Source: Lineus longissimus (taxonomy: Eukaryota; Nemertea; Pilidiophora; Heteronemertea; Lineidae). Taken from it: a DNA stretch of 64,000 bases. Positions within the stretch are counted from its first letter, which is position 1, and each line of letters starts with the position of its first letter. The notes under the pieces are model-generated. The model was given only the letters and a program-made list of their open reading frames with translations. It searched no databases and was not told where the DNA came from. Below, one piece after another: positions 40,001 to 52,881 of this stretch. Position numbers and translations under genes: made by a program. The DNA lies in NCBI RefSeq assembly GCF_910592395.1, contig NC_088311.1, forward strand, positions 23,530,646 to 23,594,645, given 5' to 3'.

Positions 40001-43000
40001 ACATGAGAAATCCATCAACTCCTTGAGAGAGGTTAGGCGGGTTTTTTATATGATACCAAAAATGATGAAATTAATGCAGTGATTTCTCGGTTCCCAACGG
40101 CAGAGTTTGTCTGGTTGGTTTATGCTGAGAGATGTGGCAGGAGTGTCCCAAATTGCTGAAATATGTGACGATGCTGTAGCGAGAACCACAATGCCTTGGA
40201 GTAGTAGGGGATGTGTCCCAGAAGTAAACTGATTTGTAAATGTTTGAGACACTTTTGCTGATTTCATGAGCGTTTTCTTGCAGGATTTGATGGCGTCCCA
40301 GGACAGGTTAACCAAGTCTGACGTGCAGTGTCAGAACCTTAAAGCTCAACTGGTCATGGTCAAGATGACCGAGGCTCGGCTCCAGCAGGAGAAGGAATCA
40401 ATGCATCGGGAACAGCTATCACAGAATGTCTTGCTGGCTAATCTACATGCTATACAGGTAAGGGACCATATCTGACAACCGTGATCCTCAAAAGGTAAAC
40501 CAGAAAAGTACAAATACCTGTTTTCCAATGTCAAATACATCGGTTCGCACTGCAAGAGAACACTGTCTGACCTATTGCCAGAAATGGATTTCAATGAGTT
40601 GTGAGCTATGTCATGCTGAAATATTGGTATTTGTTAATTCCAGAACAACTTAGAGCGACAAGAATTTGAGATGAAAACGAAAACAAAGCACCAACTGGAG
40701 GCGATGGAGAATGAATCAATGTCCCTGAGGAGGCAGATTGCTATGGCAGAGGGTGAAATCAAGGCACTCAACAGGCAGAAGGAGGCAGACGTCGGGACAC
40801 TTGAGCAGAAGTTGACGAGGGAGACTGAGGCACATAACAAGACCAAGGATGAACTAACAGATGCGTATGCAAGGGTGCATATCTTGGGACAAGAGGTAGG
40901 AATTCGTAGATTGAGCAAAAATATATATTTGATACCCGAGAACATGAGTTGAGACTTGATCAGACTCAGGGGAAGATATATTGTACTATTCTACTCCAAC
41001 TCCGAATGCATGTTTTCATTTGTGACATTTCAGTTATCAACTGCGGAATCAAAGAGGGCGGCAACAGAGCATAAACTACAACAGGTCCTGCAGCAACAGG
41101 ACCCCAATGCCAGGCTCCCGGACCCCGAGGCAGAAAATGAAGAAATCAAGGATCTCAAGGCCCAAATTGAACAGGCATCTTCAGAAATATCTAGTCTGAA
41201 AGAGCAACTCGCCAGTGCCAAGCAGCACACCGACCAGTACAAGTCTATATCTGACAGCATAGAGGTGAGGCTGAAGGAACAAAATGAAGTCAGCGATAAA
41301 TTCAAGACAAATCTTGAGGCCAGGATGGATGCAATTAAACAAGGTACAAACAAATTTAATCTCACATCGATTTTATTTCCTTCCTTCAGAACCAAAAGCG
41401 TTCATACCTGTCTACCTTCTAAGGTAGTTTTTGCAAAATGATGGGGTTTTTTTCAACAGAGGCAGACCCTATACTTGGCAAGTTCGCCACTCTACCGCTA
41501 GCTGCACTGATCTAAGAAGAGGGGAATTTGAAAAGCTTTGAAGAATATTGATGCTATTTCAGTTGACTTATTTCAATTATTGAAATTTCAGAAAACGAAC
41601 GTTTGAAAAACCTTGGCGGAGGCCTTGAGAAGGAGCGGCACGACCTCCTAGCAGAAAACATTAGGATCTCAGAAGAGAGTCATAACCTGGTAAGTCAACT
41701 GTAACCATCTCATATCTGCATCCTCGCGTTCAGCTTCATCCTTGGCCTATATGTGTCACTGAGTATTTACCGTCTACATCATGAACCCTTTCTTCTCCTG
41801 AATCCCTGAATCATCGTGTTTGAACACATGGTGATTCAAGACTGATACTATGTGATTTTATTGTCAAAAACACATAATCGTTTTAACTCTAGAATGCTGA
41901 ATTACGACGCCAGCTCGCCAGTATCCAACACGAATTGGAAGAAGCCGTGAAAAGACGAGAGGAGGCTATCGTGAATGAACAAAACGCTCGCACCGACTGC
42001 CAGGCACAAGTAAAGGTGGCAGCAGAAGCACAAGACAAGTATGAAAAGGAATTGATCCATCATGCGTCGGACATGGAGGCACTCGTTCAAGTCAGGAAGG
42101 AGCTGGCCGGTTTTAATGAGCAGCTCAACGCTTCCCAGGAAGAGGCAAGGAAACTGAAGATGACTCTTGAATCGTCCACAGTAAGTTTGTCACACTGGTT
42201 CATCAAATTGAATATGTTGGCTATGATAAGTTGAATGTCATTCAGTTGATTATTGCTTTCTATGGCATCATTCAGGACATGCATGGTAGCGCCCTGTATC
42301 ATGATGGCATGACACCAGTTGTCTGACCGTCACCAGTCACCCTAATTGCTAATTGTAGTGAAATGAGTCAATAGAGGAACAAGACGCCCCTTGCTAAACT
42401 CACTTGAGCACTTACTTTTACTTTTGACTGCAGACTGCCTGGCAAGAACAAGAGAAGGTCATGAAAGATGAGCATAAGAAGCTGGAGTACAGACATCGAG
42501 AACTCCGAGAACAAAATAATTTGCTCCATCAACAAATGGAAAAGGTAAACAATGATGTGTAAAAGAATGTTAGTCGACTGATTTTGGGTTCAAATCTCGA
42601 TCAGAATACAGCCAGTATTACATGTACGGCCTTACAGCCAGTTGACTGTGGGAATGCCGAGGATCTTGAAGAAGTGACAACTGCTCCAAGCTGAGCTGCT
42701 GTTGGCTGAAACAGAAAGGATGATTAGTTGTAATCGCGAGGCACTATATAACACCAAGCTGTGTTGTGATGCCTTCGATGTTGAGTCTGACGATGGAGGA
42801 GATGTTTATAATGTGGCTTTTTCTTTCAGCTGAGCAGTGATGTGATCAATATCCAGCAGTCCAGACTTCAGTCGCTTGACGTCTCGATGACGGAAGAATC
42901 TCAGAAAAACTCGGAGCAGCTGCTAGAAGTGATCAGGTAAGCTGAAGTGTGTCGGTGTAGGTGACTATTTTGTCATCGTTAGACATCATCCCTCGTTCGC

Positions 43001-46000
43001 TAATTTACAAATTTCACACCATGTTTTTTTTTTTTTTTTTATATAATTTTTATTTTCAAAAGTATCACACAATACAGAATATCATACAGCAATACAAAAC
43101 AGGTACGTGTCCATTTGAATTTTTTTTTTTTTTAAACATAGTTTCACGCCATGTTGTATCAAAAGGTATGTGTTGATCTACAGCCACGCAGTTTGTCAAG
43201 TCAAATTTCTGCAGACTTGGCTCATTTTGAATTCTATTTGTCTTGCAGGTTTTTGAGGAAAGAGAAGGAAATAGCTGAGACCAAATCTGAATATTCCACT
43301 GCTGAGAGTAACAGACTGCGCCAGAAATCTGAGTTCCTTGAGAAGCAGGTCGAAGATCTGAATAAGAATTTAGCGGAGGAGAGACAGATTAAGCAGGTTA
43401 GTTAGGGAGAAACATGAGTAGCCAGACCTGTCACTCTCTCTTTCTTTGGGATTCAGGGCCCAGTTGTTAAAAACAAGTTAGAAATTTGTTTTGAATCACC
43501 AAATCCTGGTTTGTGCTGGGAAGATATGAAAATTGATGAAATGTTATCTATATCGTAGGTGAGCGTGCAGAGTGCCGTAGAGCACACAGAACTGATGAGG
43601 AAAGTGGAGAATCTGAATCTGTTGACTGACAGCAACAAGATGCTGAGGGAGGAGAAGGATCGCTTGATGCAGCAGGTGAAAGAGTTTGAAGCCAAGGTAA
43701 GTCATTCTCTCTCATATGCAGAGAACTAACACTAGACTTGAGCAGATAAGTACAATTTTTGTGTCATGCACGTATCATTGAGGAGTTGTGGTCAACCACT
43801 TGCTTGAGCTTCTTCTTATGGTGGAGCTCTCTTATTTTTGCAGACCTATGACATTGTCGGCGACTCCATTGTAACTTCACACTCTTGTGGCAACTTTCTT
43901 TGTGTTTAACCAAGTCCTGGTTTCAGTGTTTTGGTTTCAAATAGTCATTCCATTTGATATCTTCATTCTGCTAGGTCCAGAAGTTAGAGGACGACATCCA
44001 GTCCTTGAAGGAGACAAATCGTAATCTCACCGCGCAGAAAACTGGTGTGGCGGCGGAAAAGATATCATTACAAGGGGAAGTTGAACGCTGGAAACAGCGG
44101 GTCAGCAACATGATCGAACAATCTAACAAGGCGGACCCGGAGGAGAGGAAGAAACTGATAGCAGAGAAGGAGGAGTTGAGGAAACAGTTGTCTCAGGCCA
44201 GGGAGGAGTTGCATCGTGTGAAAGCTGAGCAATCTCGAACGAATATGACGCTGAATACGACGCTGAAGGCCAAGCAGAATGAAGTCAATACGGTTAGGCA
44301 ACAGATGGAGAGTAAAATGTAAGTAGATTTATCAAGAAATGTCCAACAGCGTCAGCAGAGTACAGCTGGTTGAGGTGGACATGCTGAGTATTGTAACTTA
44401 TCACAGCTGGTAAGAAGTAAAGATGCCTGGACATGGCACAGAAATTGTACCAAATTGTTGATTGATATATACCAATATTCTAATATCTTTTCCAGTGCGG
44501 AGATGACATCATACAAACAACAAATAGAAAAATTAGTGTAAGTAATATCAGAAGTTTTGCATCTGCACTGTTTTTCATGTAGTCACAGTGTGCATTTAGA
44601 ATGACTCAGACACTTCTGAGGAGATTTTATGTACGTGATTTCCCCCTAGTTGATGAAAGCTGTCTCCATGGTGAGTACCCACCAGAATCATCCCTCCATT
44701 GGGTATTGATTTTATTCAGGGGGGAAACTGGTGATCTGGAGTGGATTGTATAGGAAATCTTTGAAGTTCTTTAGAAGGAGAGTTTCAGACTGATTATATT
44801 AACCTGGCCTGTTTTGTTGTTTCAGAAAGGACATCAATGCCAAGAAAGCTGAAATCGATGATAAGGATAAGAAGATGGATGAGAGCACTAAGACTCTTAA
44901 TCAGGTCAGTTGTCACGATTTATTTTCATGGATCGTTTGAAAGGTTGTGATTAGTTGGTGTGAGAGAAAAAGATGATGAGTATGGTGAGTGTTCCATTGG
45001 CCTCTTCATCTCATCGAAATAAAATTGTTCGTAAGAGTAATGTAGTGATCTGAAGTGATCATGAATGATGAATATAGTCTGCCTCTTATGGACACTCACC
45101 ATACATGCAGGCAAGGTACATCAGGAAGACAAGCTTTGCCTAAGTTTTTGTACCTCTCACTAAAATTCCAGCATTTATTTTCCAGTTGAAGAGGTTGGGT
45201 CGCAAGTACCGAACGGCAGCAGAAGATTGTCAAAAAGAGGTGGAGACTCTGAAAGCACAGCTAGGCAAACAACAAGCACTACCACCTCCCCAGCCTGCCG
45301 TGACTGAGGAACAACTCAAAGCTGTCGAGCATAATCTTACTGCCGCACAGGAGAAGATGAAAACGATGGAGTCGGAGCTTGCTGCAGAGAAAGCCAAGCT
45401 CCAGGCAGCTGAGAGGGAGAAGACGGAGACACAAGGAAAGGTCCAGCAGCTTGAGAATGATGTCAAGGCACAGAAGGAAGAGGTTGCTAAGCGGGATGCT
45501 GAGGTTACAAATAAAGAGGCCGAGATTTCTAAGCGAGGTGCGGAGATTGCTAAGAGAGATGCCGAGATGGAAAAGCTAAAAAAGGTGAGTTTTGGCAAAT
45601 GACCTGGATCTGTTGCCAATGAGACTGTGAAAGACATGCACCTTTGGTTGCTGGAAAGTCGAGATTTAAATGTGTACATTTCATTTGTATCAGAAGGTCA
45701 AGCAAGTTATGAGTCCCTGGTGTATGGACAGTTGTCCTGTGTATTTTCACCATCCGATACATAGGAAGTCCTATGTTGGTCAAACTTGCCTCTTTTGAAT
45801 GGGAAAGTATAATAGTTGGTTTGTTTTTTCTGTAGGATGCAGAGGAAAATCAAGGCAAAGATGGTAAAATAAAGGAAGAGATAGCAGAGCTGAAGAAGAA
45901 ACAGTCAGACATGCTGAGTATGTTACAGGCAGCAAAGAAGAGGATCACTGCACAGAAAGAAGCGATCGAGAAGTTAACGGGGGAGAATAATGACTTGAAG

Positions 46001-49000
46001 AGTCAGCTGGAGTCTCGGGTGAATACAGGTAGGCATTGGCTGGAAGAGTTTGACTAATGTGCTGTCACTTCATCAATTCATCTATTCCTTTAACTTACTT
46101 TGACTTGCAAGTTAGTGGATGGTCATTTTTATCTATTGCAGACGAGGGTGACTCAACCATCAAGTCGCAATTCGAGGCTCAGATCAAAGAACTAGAATCT
46201 CAAGTCCAAGCTGCAAGGAGTGTCCAACAAACTGAAGCGGCCAACTTCAGTAGTCAGTTGGACGACTTGAAGAAGGAGAATACAGACCTACAAACAAAGG
46301 TAAAATATCGCTAATAACCTCAGGCTTACCTTAGCCTGACCTTAGGCTGTCCTTAGAAAATCTGTTGGTTTGCTGTGACCCAACTTTGACCTGTTTTTCT
46401 CTGATTCTGCCCCGATCGCTGACAATATATCCCCAAAAGAATTCCGGACTGATAGTAACCATGGTAACCATTTTGTGTCTGAAATTCTTTGACAGTGCAT
46501 CATGCACATGCACTGATATGTGCATTGGTTTCTGTGTTTTATATGGGTTGAAATTATTATTCTTTTGGTTGTAGATTCAGTCATTGAATAAAGAACTAGA
46601 GGACACGAAGCAGAAGCTCACTCAACAAGAAGCCTCGGCTGCAACTATTGAAAGACAAGCGTAAGTTTGCAGAAGTCATACAGAAACCATCCCATCTTTT
46701 TGGTTCTTTTTTTTGCTGAATCAGCATTTATGCTTTAAAGGCTGGGGCTGTTTTGACAAACTTGGGAAGTGCTCATCAATGGAACAAATTCTCATTGTCA
46801 GTGACTTTTTATGACTCTCAAATTATTGTATGATTTCTGTGTTCCACATTTTGACGACAAAAGATTCCTATTTTCTGACTCATGATTTGATCTTGATGCC
46901 AGTCACATTTCTACTTTCCAGGCCAGCCGCAGGGAAGTCGACCCCGAGGGCGAACATCCAGCCGATATCAACCCCCTCTCCCGTGACGTCCCGTCAGTCG
47001 ACATCTGGTCAGCCAGTTGCCGGGAGTTCTGGCATCAAGGCCACAGCGAGTATCAGACCTATGGCGATTGCGTCCACAACTACACCTACTGCCACCGTTA
47101 TGCCAACATTACAGGAGCAAGGTGGGTTTCTTGTTGAGAAAACTTGTCTGAGGAGTGCAGCAAAATATCAAAATCTGTGAAAATAGACTGCTGATGAAAA
47201 TTTGACGGTTTACAATGTCAGTTGGAACTCCCTCTGCATTGCTGTCGGTTTGACAGAATATTTAATCATGGTTAGGGTCATAAGTCGTCTACAAAATTGG
47301 ACAGGTTTGCACTGGTCGACTGGGAGATCTGACCAAACAATGAGACCTAACTCCTTACAGTCAGAGATTAGACCAGTCTTGGTTGTCTATTGTACCAAGT
47401 GAAATCTCTACAAAAGCACCAGTTTACTTCTGGCTACCGGTACTTTGCAGGTTACGTTAGAATGACAAATTTCATTCCTTCTCAGGTACAGTCAGCCAGT
47501 CGGTTGAGGAACAAACAGAAGCCGCTCCACCCATTGCTGCCATCCAGGGGTCACCTCAAGAGCCAACCCCCTCGACCAGTAAGCGCCCACGTGAGGACAC
47601 AGAGACAATCGAAGAGCCTGAGCCGTCGCAGCAAATCAAGAGGACGAGAACTGCAACTGTGAGTCTTGTTTTTTTGCAGTAGATATTTCAAAGGGATGAA
47701 TAGATCAGGAATGGATGTGTCTAATTCCATGGGGTCAGACAAGGGAGAAACGAAGTCAAAATTAGCCACCCAGGTCGAATATCTGTGGTGGTGAAACATG
47801 GTTGGCCTGAGCCATCCTGAAAATCATGTCTAGTGATATATGTATTTTACTCCATCAGGATCAAGCTGAACCTACCTCCACATCTGAAAATGTAGCAGAT
47901 GCCGAGGAAGCTGCTCAATTGGAAGGAGCAGACGACATTGGTGAAGCAGCTGTTGAAGAAGATGATGCTCAAGATAATGGACTAGGGATGGCAACCATAG
48001 AACCGCTGGATTACTTGGAAGAGGACGACGGTGATGAAGTGATCATCGTTGAGAGTGATGATGAGGACGCGGATGATGACGATGATGATGATGCTGATGA
48101 TGATGATGATGAGGGTGATGAGAGTCTGGATGAGGAGGAGTTTGAAGGTGATATGGGAGCGGAGGAGGGCGACTTCCCAGAGGCTATCAGTGCAGAAGAG
48201 TATGAGGTGAGAAGATTTTACCACCTTCCAAAGCTGTTCTAAATATTTGTGTGCAACCTTCCATATAGTTTTATGACCTTTGCAAAGCTTCTTTTGGGAC
48301 TTCAAGTGCCTTGACTGTTCCATCACTGCATGTTGAGGGGTGGATTTGATCCATTGGTAACATTTGCACGGACGATGAAAAGGCTGGAACACCTGTCCTC
48401 TTCATGTAGAACAGAGAATGTCAACAATCATTTCATCAGCCATTGTAAATTTCCTGATTAAACTTGAATGTTTTCCTTGTAGGGGGATGAAGGTATGGAG
48501 GAAGAGGAGGAGTATGGTGATGGGGAGGAAGAAATGGAAGAACATGCTGATGATGATGATGACAGTGATGATGTAGTCATTGTTGGTAAGTGATTATTTT
48601 ATGCCCCCAATCGAAGGGGAACAATAGGAAATCTCTGTTCACCCATCTCTTAGAGGCTGCAGTCTTTTAATTTGTTTGATTGGTATATCTCTAAGGTGTG
48701 TCAGATTCCTATTATGACAGTTTATTTAAAAAATGTATCTTGCAGAAGATGATGATGATAACGAAGACGCCCAAGTGGGATCCACTGGTGGTGAAGGTGA
48801 CCAGTCCCAGCAAACATCAAGTGCCCCCGACAGCCAACAGCCGTCTACGACCGGAGTAAGGCAGATTGCGCCATTGCCAAGGCTTGCTGGGAGAGCAGAG
48901 AGACTGCCGTCTGCTGGGCGAGCACAGTTGACACCATTTTCATTCGGTGTAAGTGAAATTTGTCTTTATCATGACCTGAAGCTGTACTGTCATTTTGAGT

Positions 49001-51094
49001 GATCGATGTTAAACAGATTTTTACAGTAAGAAACTCTGCATTTGTTGTGTTATCTAAACCTTTCTTGAATTGAACCTATTGCCCTTCCGCGACCATATGC
49101 AGCAAAACTCTTTTGTCATCGTCAGGCTTTGGCAATCTTCTCAAATTCCTGCCAAGAGTTATGCTTCATTGTCAGCACAAACATTAGAAGGTTGCCTTGT
49201 CTTCAGAATTGAACTTCATACTTGCAGACGCAGGGGAGTGGATTTGAAGATGGTGACGACTGTACCGTGCCTAGCACTCCTACGCTCAGCTTACCGAAGA
49301 GAACTGATGGGTTTGCCGAGGCTGTCAGTTCACCTGCCGTGCCAAATGCCAGGTTTGTCTTTGGCAGTGGTTCGGATGCTGCCCAGCAGTCGGAGCTGGC
49401 TCAGTTAGCTTCCCAAGGAGGTCAGTTTAAGTTCTCATCATTCACTTTTTTTGATTTCACTTGTTGTTTTCTTTTGTACTTGGTGGGTTTTTTGGGGATG
49501 AGGGCTCTCGTATACAAAAAGGCTGAAGAAACTCCTCATTATCAGAAAACCATGTGTGAGCTTAAATGGGGGAAAACACTCTTTTTGGTGTGGTGGTGTA
49601 ACATTTTCTAATTGGAGAACCATTGCAGCTTCAAAGATGACAATATGTTGGTATTTGTCTTTCAGCCTTGGGTATGGACGACACGAAAATGGACCTGTCA
49701 CAATATGATGAGGGGAACCGCGTTACTATAACGTCCAGCCTCTCTGGTCCTCCCAATATAGTGGTCACATCATCTGATGGTCAACAGATTCATGGAGAGA
49801 CGGCGGCTCCCTCTACCCAGGAAGCAGGGTAAGAAAATACTCCTCATGTTTTCTGCTTTTTCCTCTGTTTTATTAGCCTCCAGAACAATCCTATTCATGA
49901 TTAAAAAACCCTCGGTATTTCTTGCCATTCTCCTTGTGCATAATCGGCACTCTAATTACTGATGACATTCTTACAAGAAAACAGTTTGTTTTGGGTCTAG
50001 AATACTTATTTTTCAAGCCAGTTTTGTCATTCAAGTTTGACTTTGATCATGATATTAAAGTTGACTTACTTATTTTCAGGTCTGATCAACCGTCAGTTAC
50101 TGAAAGTCGGTCACAAGAGACGGGGGAGACAACGCAAGGTTAGTAGTCTGCATTGCAGGGGCCTGTCCTACATTCCGACGTTCAGCATATCAGTGTTTCT
50201 TCTGCAAATTATCTGAATTTTGATGAGCTTTCTTGAGAAAATATTTGATAGTGTGATAAGATTGTTCCAGTAGAAGTCTTTTACATTTCACTCACAGATG
50301 ACAGTGAGGCACTTCCTGTCTAAAGTGGCATGAAAAAGCACACATCTAAATATATCCTTTCTCAATAACAAGCCTGAAATTTACTTTAATATTCATCTGA
50401 TTTCCCAGGTGATCTGATCATATTTGTCTTCTTGTCTTGCAGTTTCTGAGGTGATGGCCATCAGTACGATCGGTACCACGATCAGTGCTATTGGTACAGT
50501 AGGATCAGGCCCCTCTGACTCGATGCCAAGTTTTGCCAGTCTTGCAGCAGAAGCTGGAGACAACAGTGAAAACTATGAAAGTTATGATATTCAAGGTAAG
50601 ATATTCTCCTTGGTGTGGTAAGGTAATATCCCAAACCCATGAGCCCGCTTGTAGATTTACCACATGTAATGCGCATATAAAGTTTTGGGGTAAAATTTAC
50701 CAACTGCAAACAAAACTTGCCCGGAAAATACTGTTTTTTCAACCTTATGAATCAATCGTCTTCTTTCATTTCAGGTGGTGCTCGCCCAAGAATCCAACGG
50801 ATTGTATGGGACCAACCTTTACAGAGGGTTGCCTCCCAACCACAGCAGCAGCCACCACCACAAGGACAACCTATCTCATCATTAGCACGCAGCACCCCGC
50901 CTCAGGGAATCCCTCCTCAGCAGCGTCGGGGCCAGATGGGTCAACCCATGGCTCGGAGGGGCCAAGGACAGCGAGGTATCGGTCCACAGAGGGGCGGCAT
51001 GCATAGGATCGGCGGCAACCAGCAACAACGGGGACGTGGTCAAGGAGGTCAACGTGGTACTGCTAGACGAAGTCGACGTCCACCACAATATTGA
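34099..51094 (+). CDS. TPR: Nucleoprotein TPR (nuclear pore basket protein), complete
   Basis: Main scaffold of the nuclear basket, with roles in mRNA export, heterochromatin exclusion and spindle-checkpoint anchoring. Forty-one exons: 34099-34264, 34568-34672, 34860-34933, 35237-35333, 35656-35759, 36088-36201, 36396-36539, 37164-37473, 37605-37897, 38114-38221, 38454-38689, 38922-39006, 39224-39289, 39491-39663, 39809-40031, 40284-40457, 40644-40895, 41034-41343, 41592-41689, 41893-42180, 42434-42544, 42830-42936, 43249-43396, 43559-43696, 43975-44318, 44496-44537, 44826-44904, 45186-45584, 45836-46028, 46142-46299, 46575-46660, 46922-47121, 47486-47658, 47859-48206, 48483-48585, 48746-48948, 49228-49420, 49666-49828, 50080-50138, 50443-50595, 50775-51094. 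The total is 7140 nt (2379 aa; human about 2363). Residues ~20-1740 are coiled coil with family signatures such as [16 protein letters not shown] and [19 protein letters not shown]. Next come a Ser/Thr/Pro linker ([10 protein letters not shown]), a bipartite basic NLS-like stretch in exon 33, an acidic tract (~1919-2016), the motif [19 protein letters not shown] and an RG-rich C-terminus. The start was chosen as the first ATG matching the family N-terminal length. Confidence 0.97.
36616..37106. mobile_element. Non-autonomous DNA transposon with accgtattttccgg ends, in TPR intron 7
   Basis: Terminal inverted repeats are agtaccgtattttccgg at 36616-36632 and its reverse complement at 37090-37106. 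The interior carries several direct acccgcac motifs near the left end and two more near the right, typical of subterminal transposase-binding repeats. There is no coding capacity. Elements with similar ends (ccgtatttttcgg followed by regularly spaced gcac motifs) are widespread in animal genomes; the superfamily is not assigned here. Confidence 0.75.
45480..45563 (+). repeat. TPR: Four 21-bp tandem repeats coding four heptads in TPR exon 28
   Basis: Four 21-nt units, each with the shape gag-(g/a)tt-nnn-aa(g/a), encode successive seven-residue units [21 protein letters not shown] and EIAKRDA. The repeat is in frame and lies in the coiled-coil rod, so its length can change by whole heptads without disrupting the coil. 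Confidence 0.8.
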
Positions 51095-51403
51095 AGAGAC
51101 TTTATTGACAAAGGTGTGGTGGCTAGTGTCAGGAATATTGAAGCACAGAAAAGTTAGGGTTCCATTTGGTATAATCTTGAGCCCTGTTTGAGTGTGTCTT
51201 CAGCCCTACTTTGACCTGTGAGAAGACATAGATTGTGAATTGGTCTGCTCAAATGGTTGAACAAGCTTCCTGGAGCTGTCATAAGAATGAAAAGTAACTG
51301 ATGTAAAGCACATGTCCTGATGAAATAGCTCATGACAAATTCATGTTCATTTCACGACCATTATTCATTAATCATGTTGATGTCCTCATTGTGTTCATAA
51401 ACA

Positions 51404-51409
51404 AATAAA
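51404..51409 (+). terminator. TPR: TPR polyadenylation signal
   Basis: AATAAA in acaaataaaaatattgtg, 310 bp after the TPR stop, followed by a T/G-rich stretch. It is the only good signal close to the stop. Confidence 0.7.
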
Positions 51410-51737
51410 AATATTGTGATTATATAATTCCTTTGTGCCTTCAGATTTCTTCCGACAGTGTAACCTATCGCATCTGACCCTCGAGTGTCAAAGCTCATTT
51501 GGTACTACAACTCACATGTTCCAAGAAACATGTACACAAAATCATTGCGAGTCAACCCTGGAGGTGATAACATCATTTGTCTCTGGCACCAGTTACCAGA
51601 ACTATTGCAAGTGCGCTTGGACATGCAATTCTCTGTTCAGTGGTGCCATTTCCCTTGTTAAGGTACTACGACAACTGTTGGTGGGTCCAACCTGAATGTA
51701 CTGACGTCATTGGGGAAATGTAACTGAGGAAAACACC

Positions 51738-51815
51738 AAGGTCATACCGGGGATTGAACCGGGGACCTTTGGCCTAAAGGCCATCATTCTATCAACAGCT
51801 GAGAGGAATTTTCCT
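51738..51815 (-). repeat. tRNA-like fragment, probably a SINE head
   Basis: On the minus strand a B-box-like ggttcaatccc follows an A-box-like tcagctgttgatagaatg at tRNA spacing. The anticodon arm does not fold properly (tggcctttaggcca leaves a 4-nt loop), and no 5' partner exists for the 3' tatgacc. It is therefore treated as a decayed tRNA-derived repeat rather than a tRNA gene. Confidence 0.5.
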
Positions 51816-52881
51816 CAAGCCTGGGCTTTTAGTCGGAATGATGTCATCGCAATATAAAGTTTATGTTCTTGACAAATTGGTGATTATATTGTGGTAGTTG
51901 TGACATTGACAATTGTCGAATTGATCTTCTGTCCTCTGGTCACTTCAAGGGCATTCCACATGATTAATGAAAAACAATTATATTTCATCCATTGTATTAT
52001 GATATTTATTTTGTGCACTTAATACATGTATGTGGCGGCCAGTTTTTACAAGCAAAAACAGCATCATGTATAGAGAAGAATTAGACATTTTAGATTGTAT
52101 TTCACACAAATTCACTAAAAAACATTTCTACCACTGAAAATATCACAGATTCAAGTACTTCATTGTATTTACAAGGAATAACAAGTAGTGGGTTTATCTG
52201 ACTTAAATCAGATTGGTGACTCCTTGTAGAGAATTGGACGGAATAAGATTGACAATCACATACGTATCGAAAGTCACGACATACTGACAGCAAAAGGTTA
52301 ACCATTCAGGGATTTCTGGAAGCAAAAAAGTGGGGTTGGTTCTGTTGGATTGTCCAATCAAAAGTCCCTAATTCTGCATCCCCGGGGTCCTCATCAGAAT
52401 TGAGCCAATCCGACAAGGCTCTATTGTGGGGATGAATTCAAAAATGAGTATAAAGAGTCATCAAAAACTCACTCTTCAATAGGCCACCCAGGGGGCTGAA
52501 CTTTAGATACTCTAAGTGTTGTCCATCACCTCAAATATCGTGATCTTGATAGGTATGAATTGGTGGCAACAGAAGGTCACACCAAATATCCACTCACTTG
52601 TGAAAAAGACAATACTTTATACAAAACATTATTTACAATACAATACATGTGTCCAACATGAAAACAGCGATACCTGTTGTCACACCTAAAGAGTCGCAAT
52701 TTATTTCCATGATGATCCTAAAACACTGTGATCCTATTTTGAGAAATAGTTTCGAAAATAACGAATGAAAAATATTGATATTTTGTGTAACCCAGGTTTA
52801 CTTTAGACGATATGTCATGTGACCCTTTCACAGCGTCCTTGCTAGACACTAATCTCACTTCTCAAGTCCTAAATTGAAAGT

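Larger units (their letters stand above)
51095..52881. other. Convergent 3' regions of TPR and tektin-2
   Basis: Contains the TPR 3'UTR (to about 51430), intergenic sequence, the tRNA-like fragment at 51738 and the tektin-2 3'UTR on the minus strand. The tttatt at 52700 is a possible minus-strand AATAAA. No further coding sequence was recognised. Confidence 0.55.

Noticed and set aside
43022-43136. Poly-T and AT-rich runs in TPR intron 22
   Set aside because: Simple low-complexity sequence. No poly-A tail plus target duplication was found to support a processed retrocopy.
51738-51815. Functional tRNA gene
   Set aside because: A- and B-box-like words are present, but the acceptor and anticodon stems do not pair; kept only as a tRNA-like repeat.
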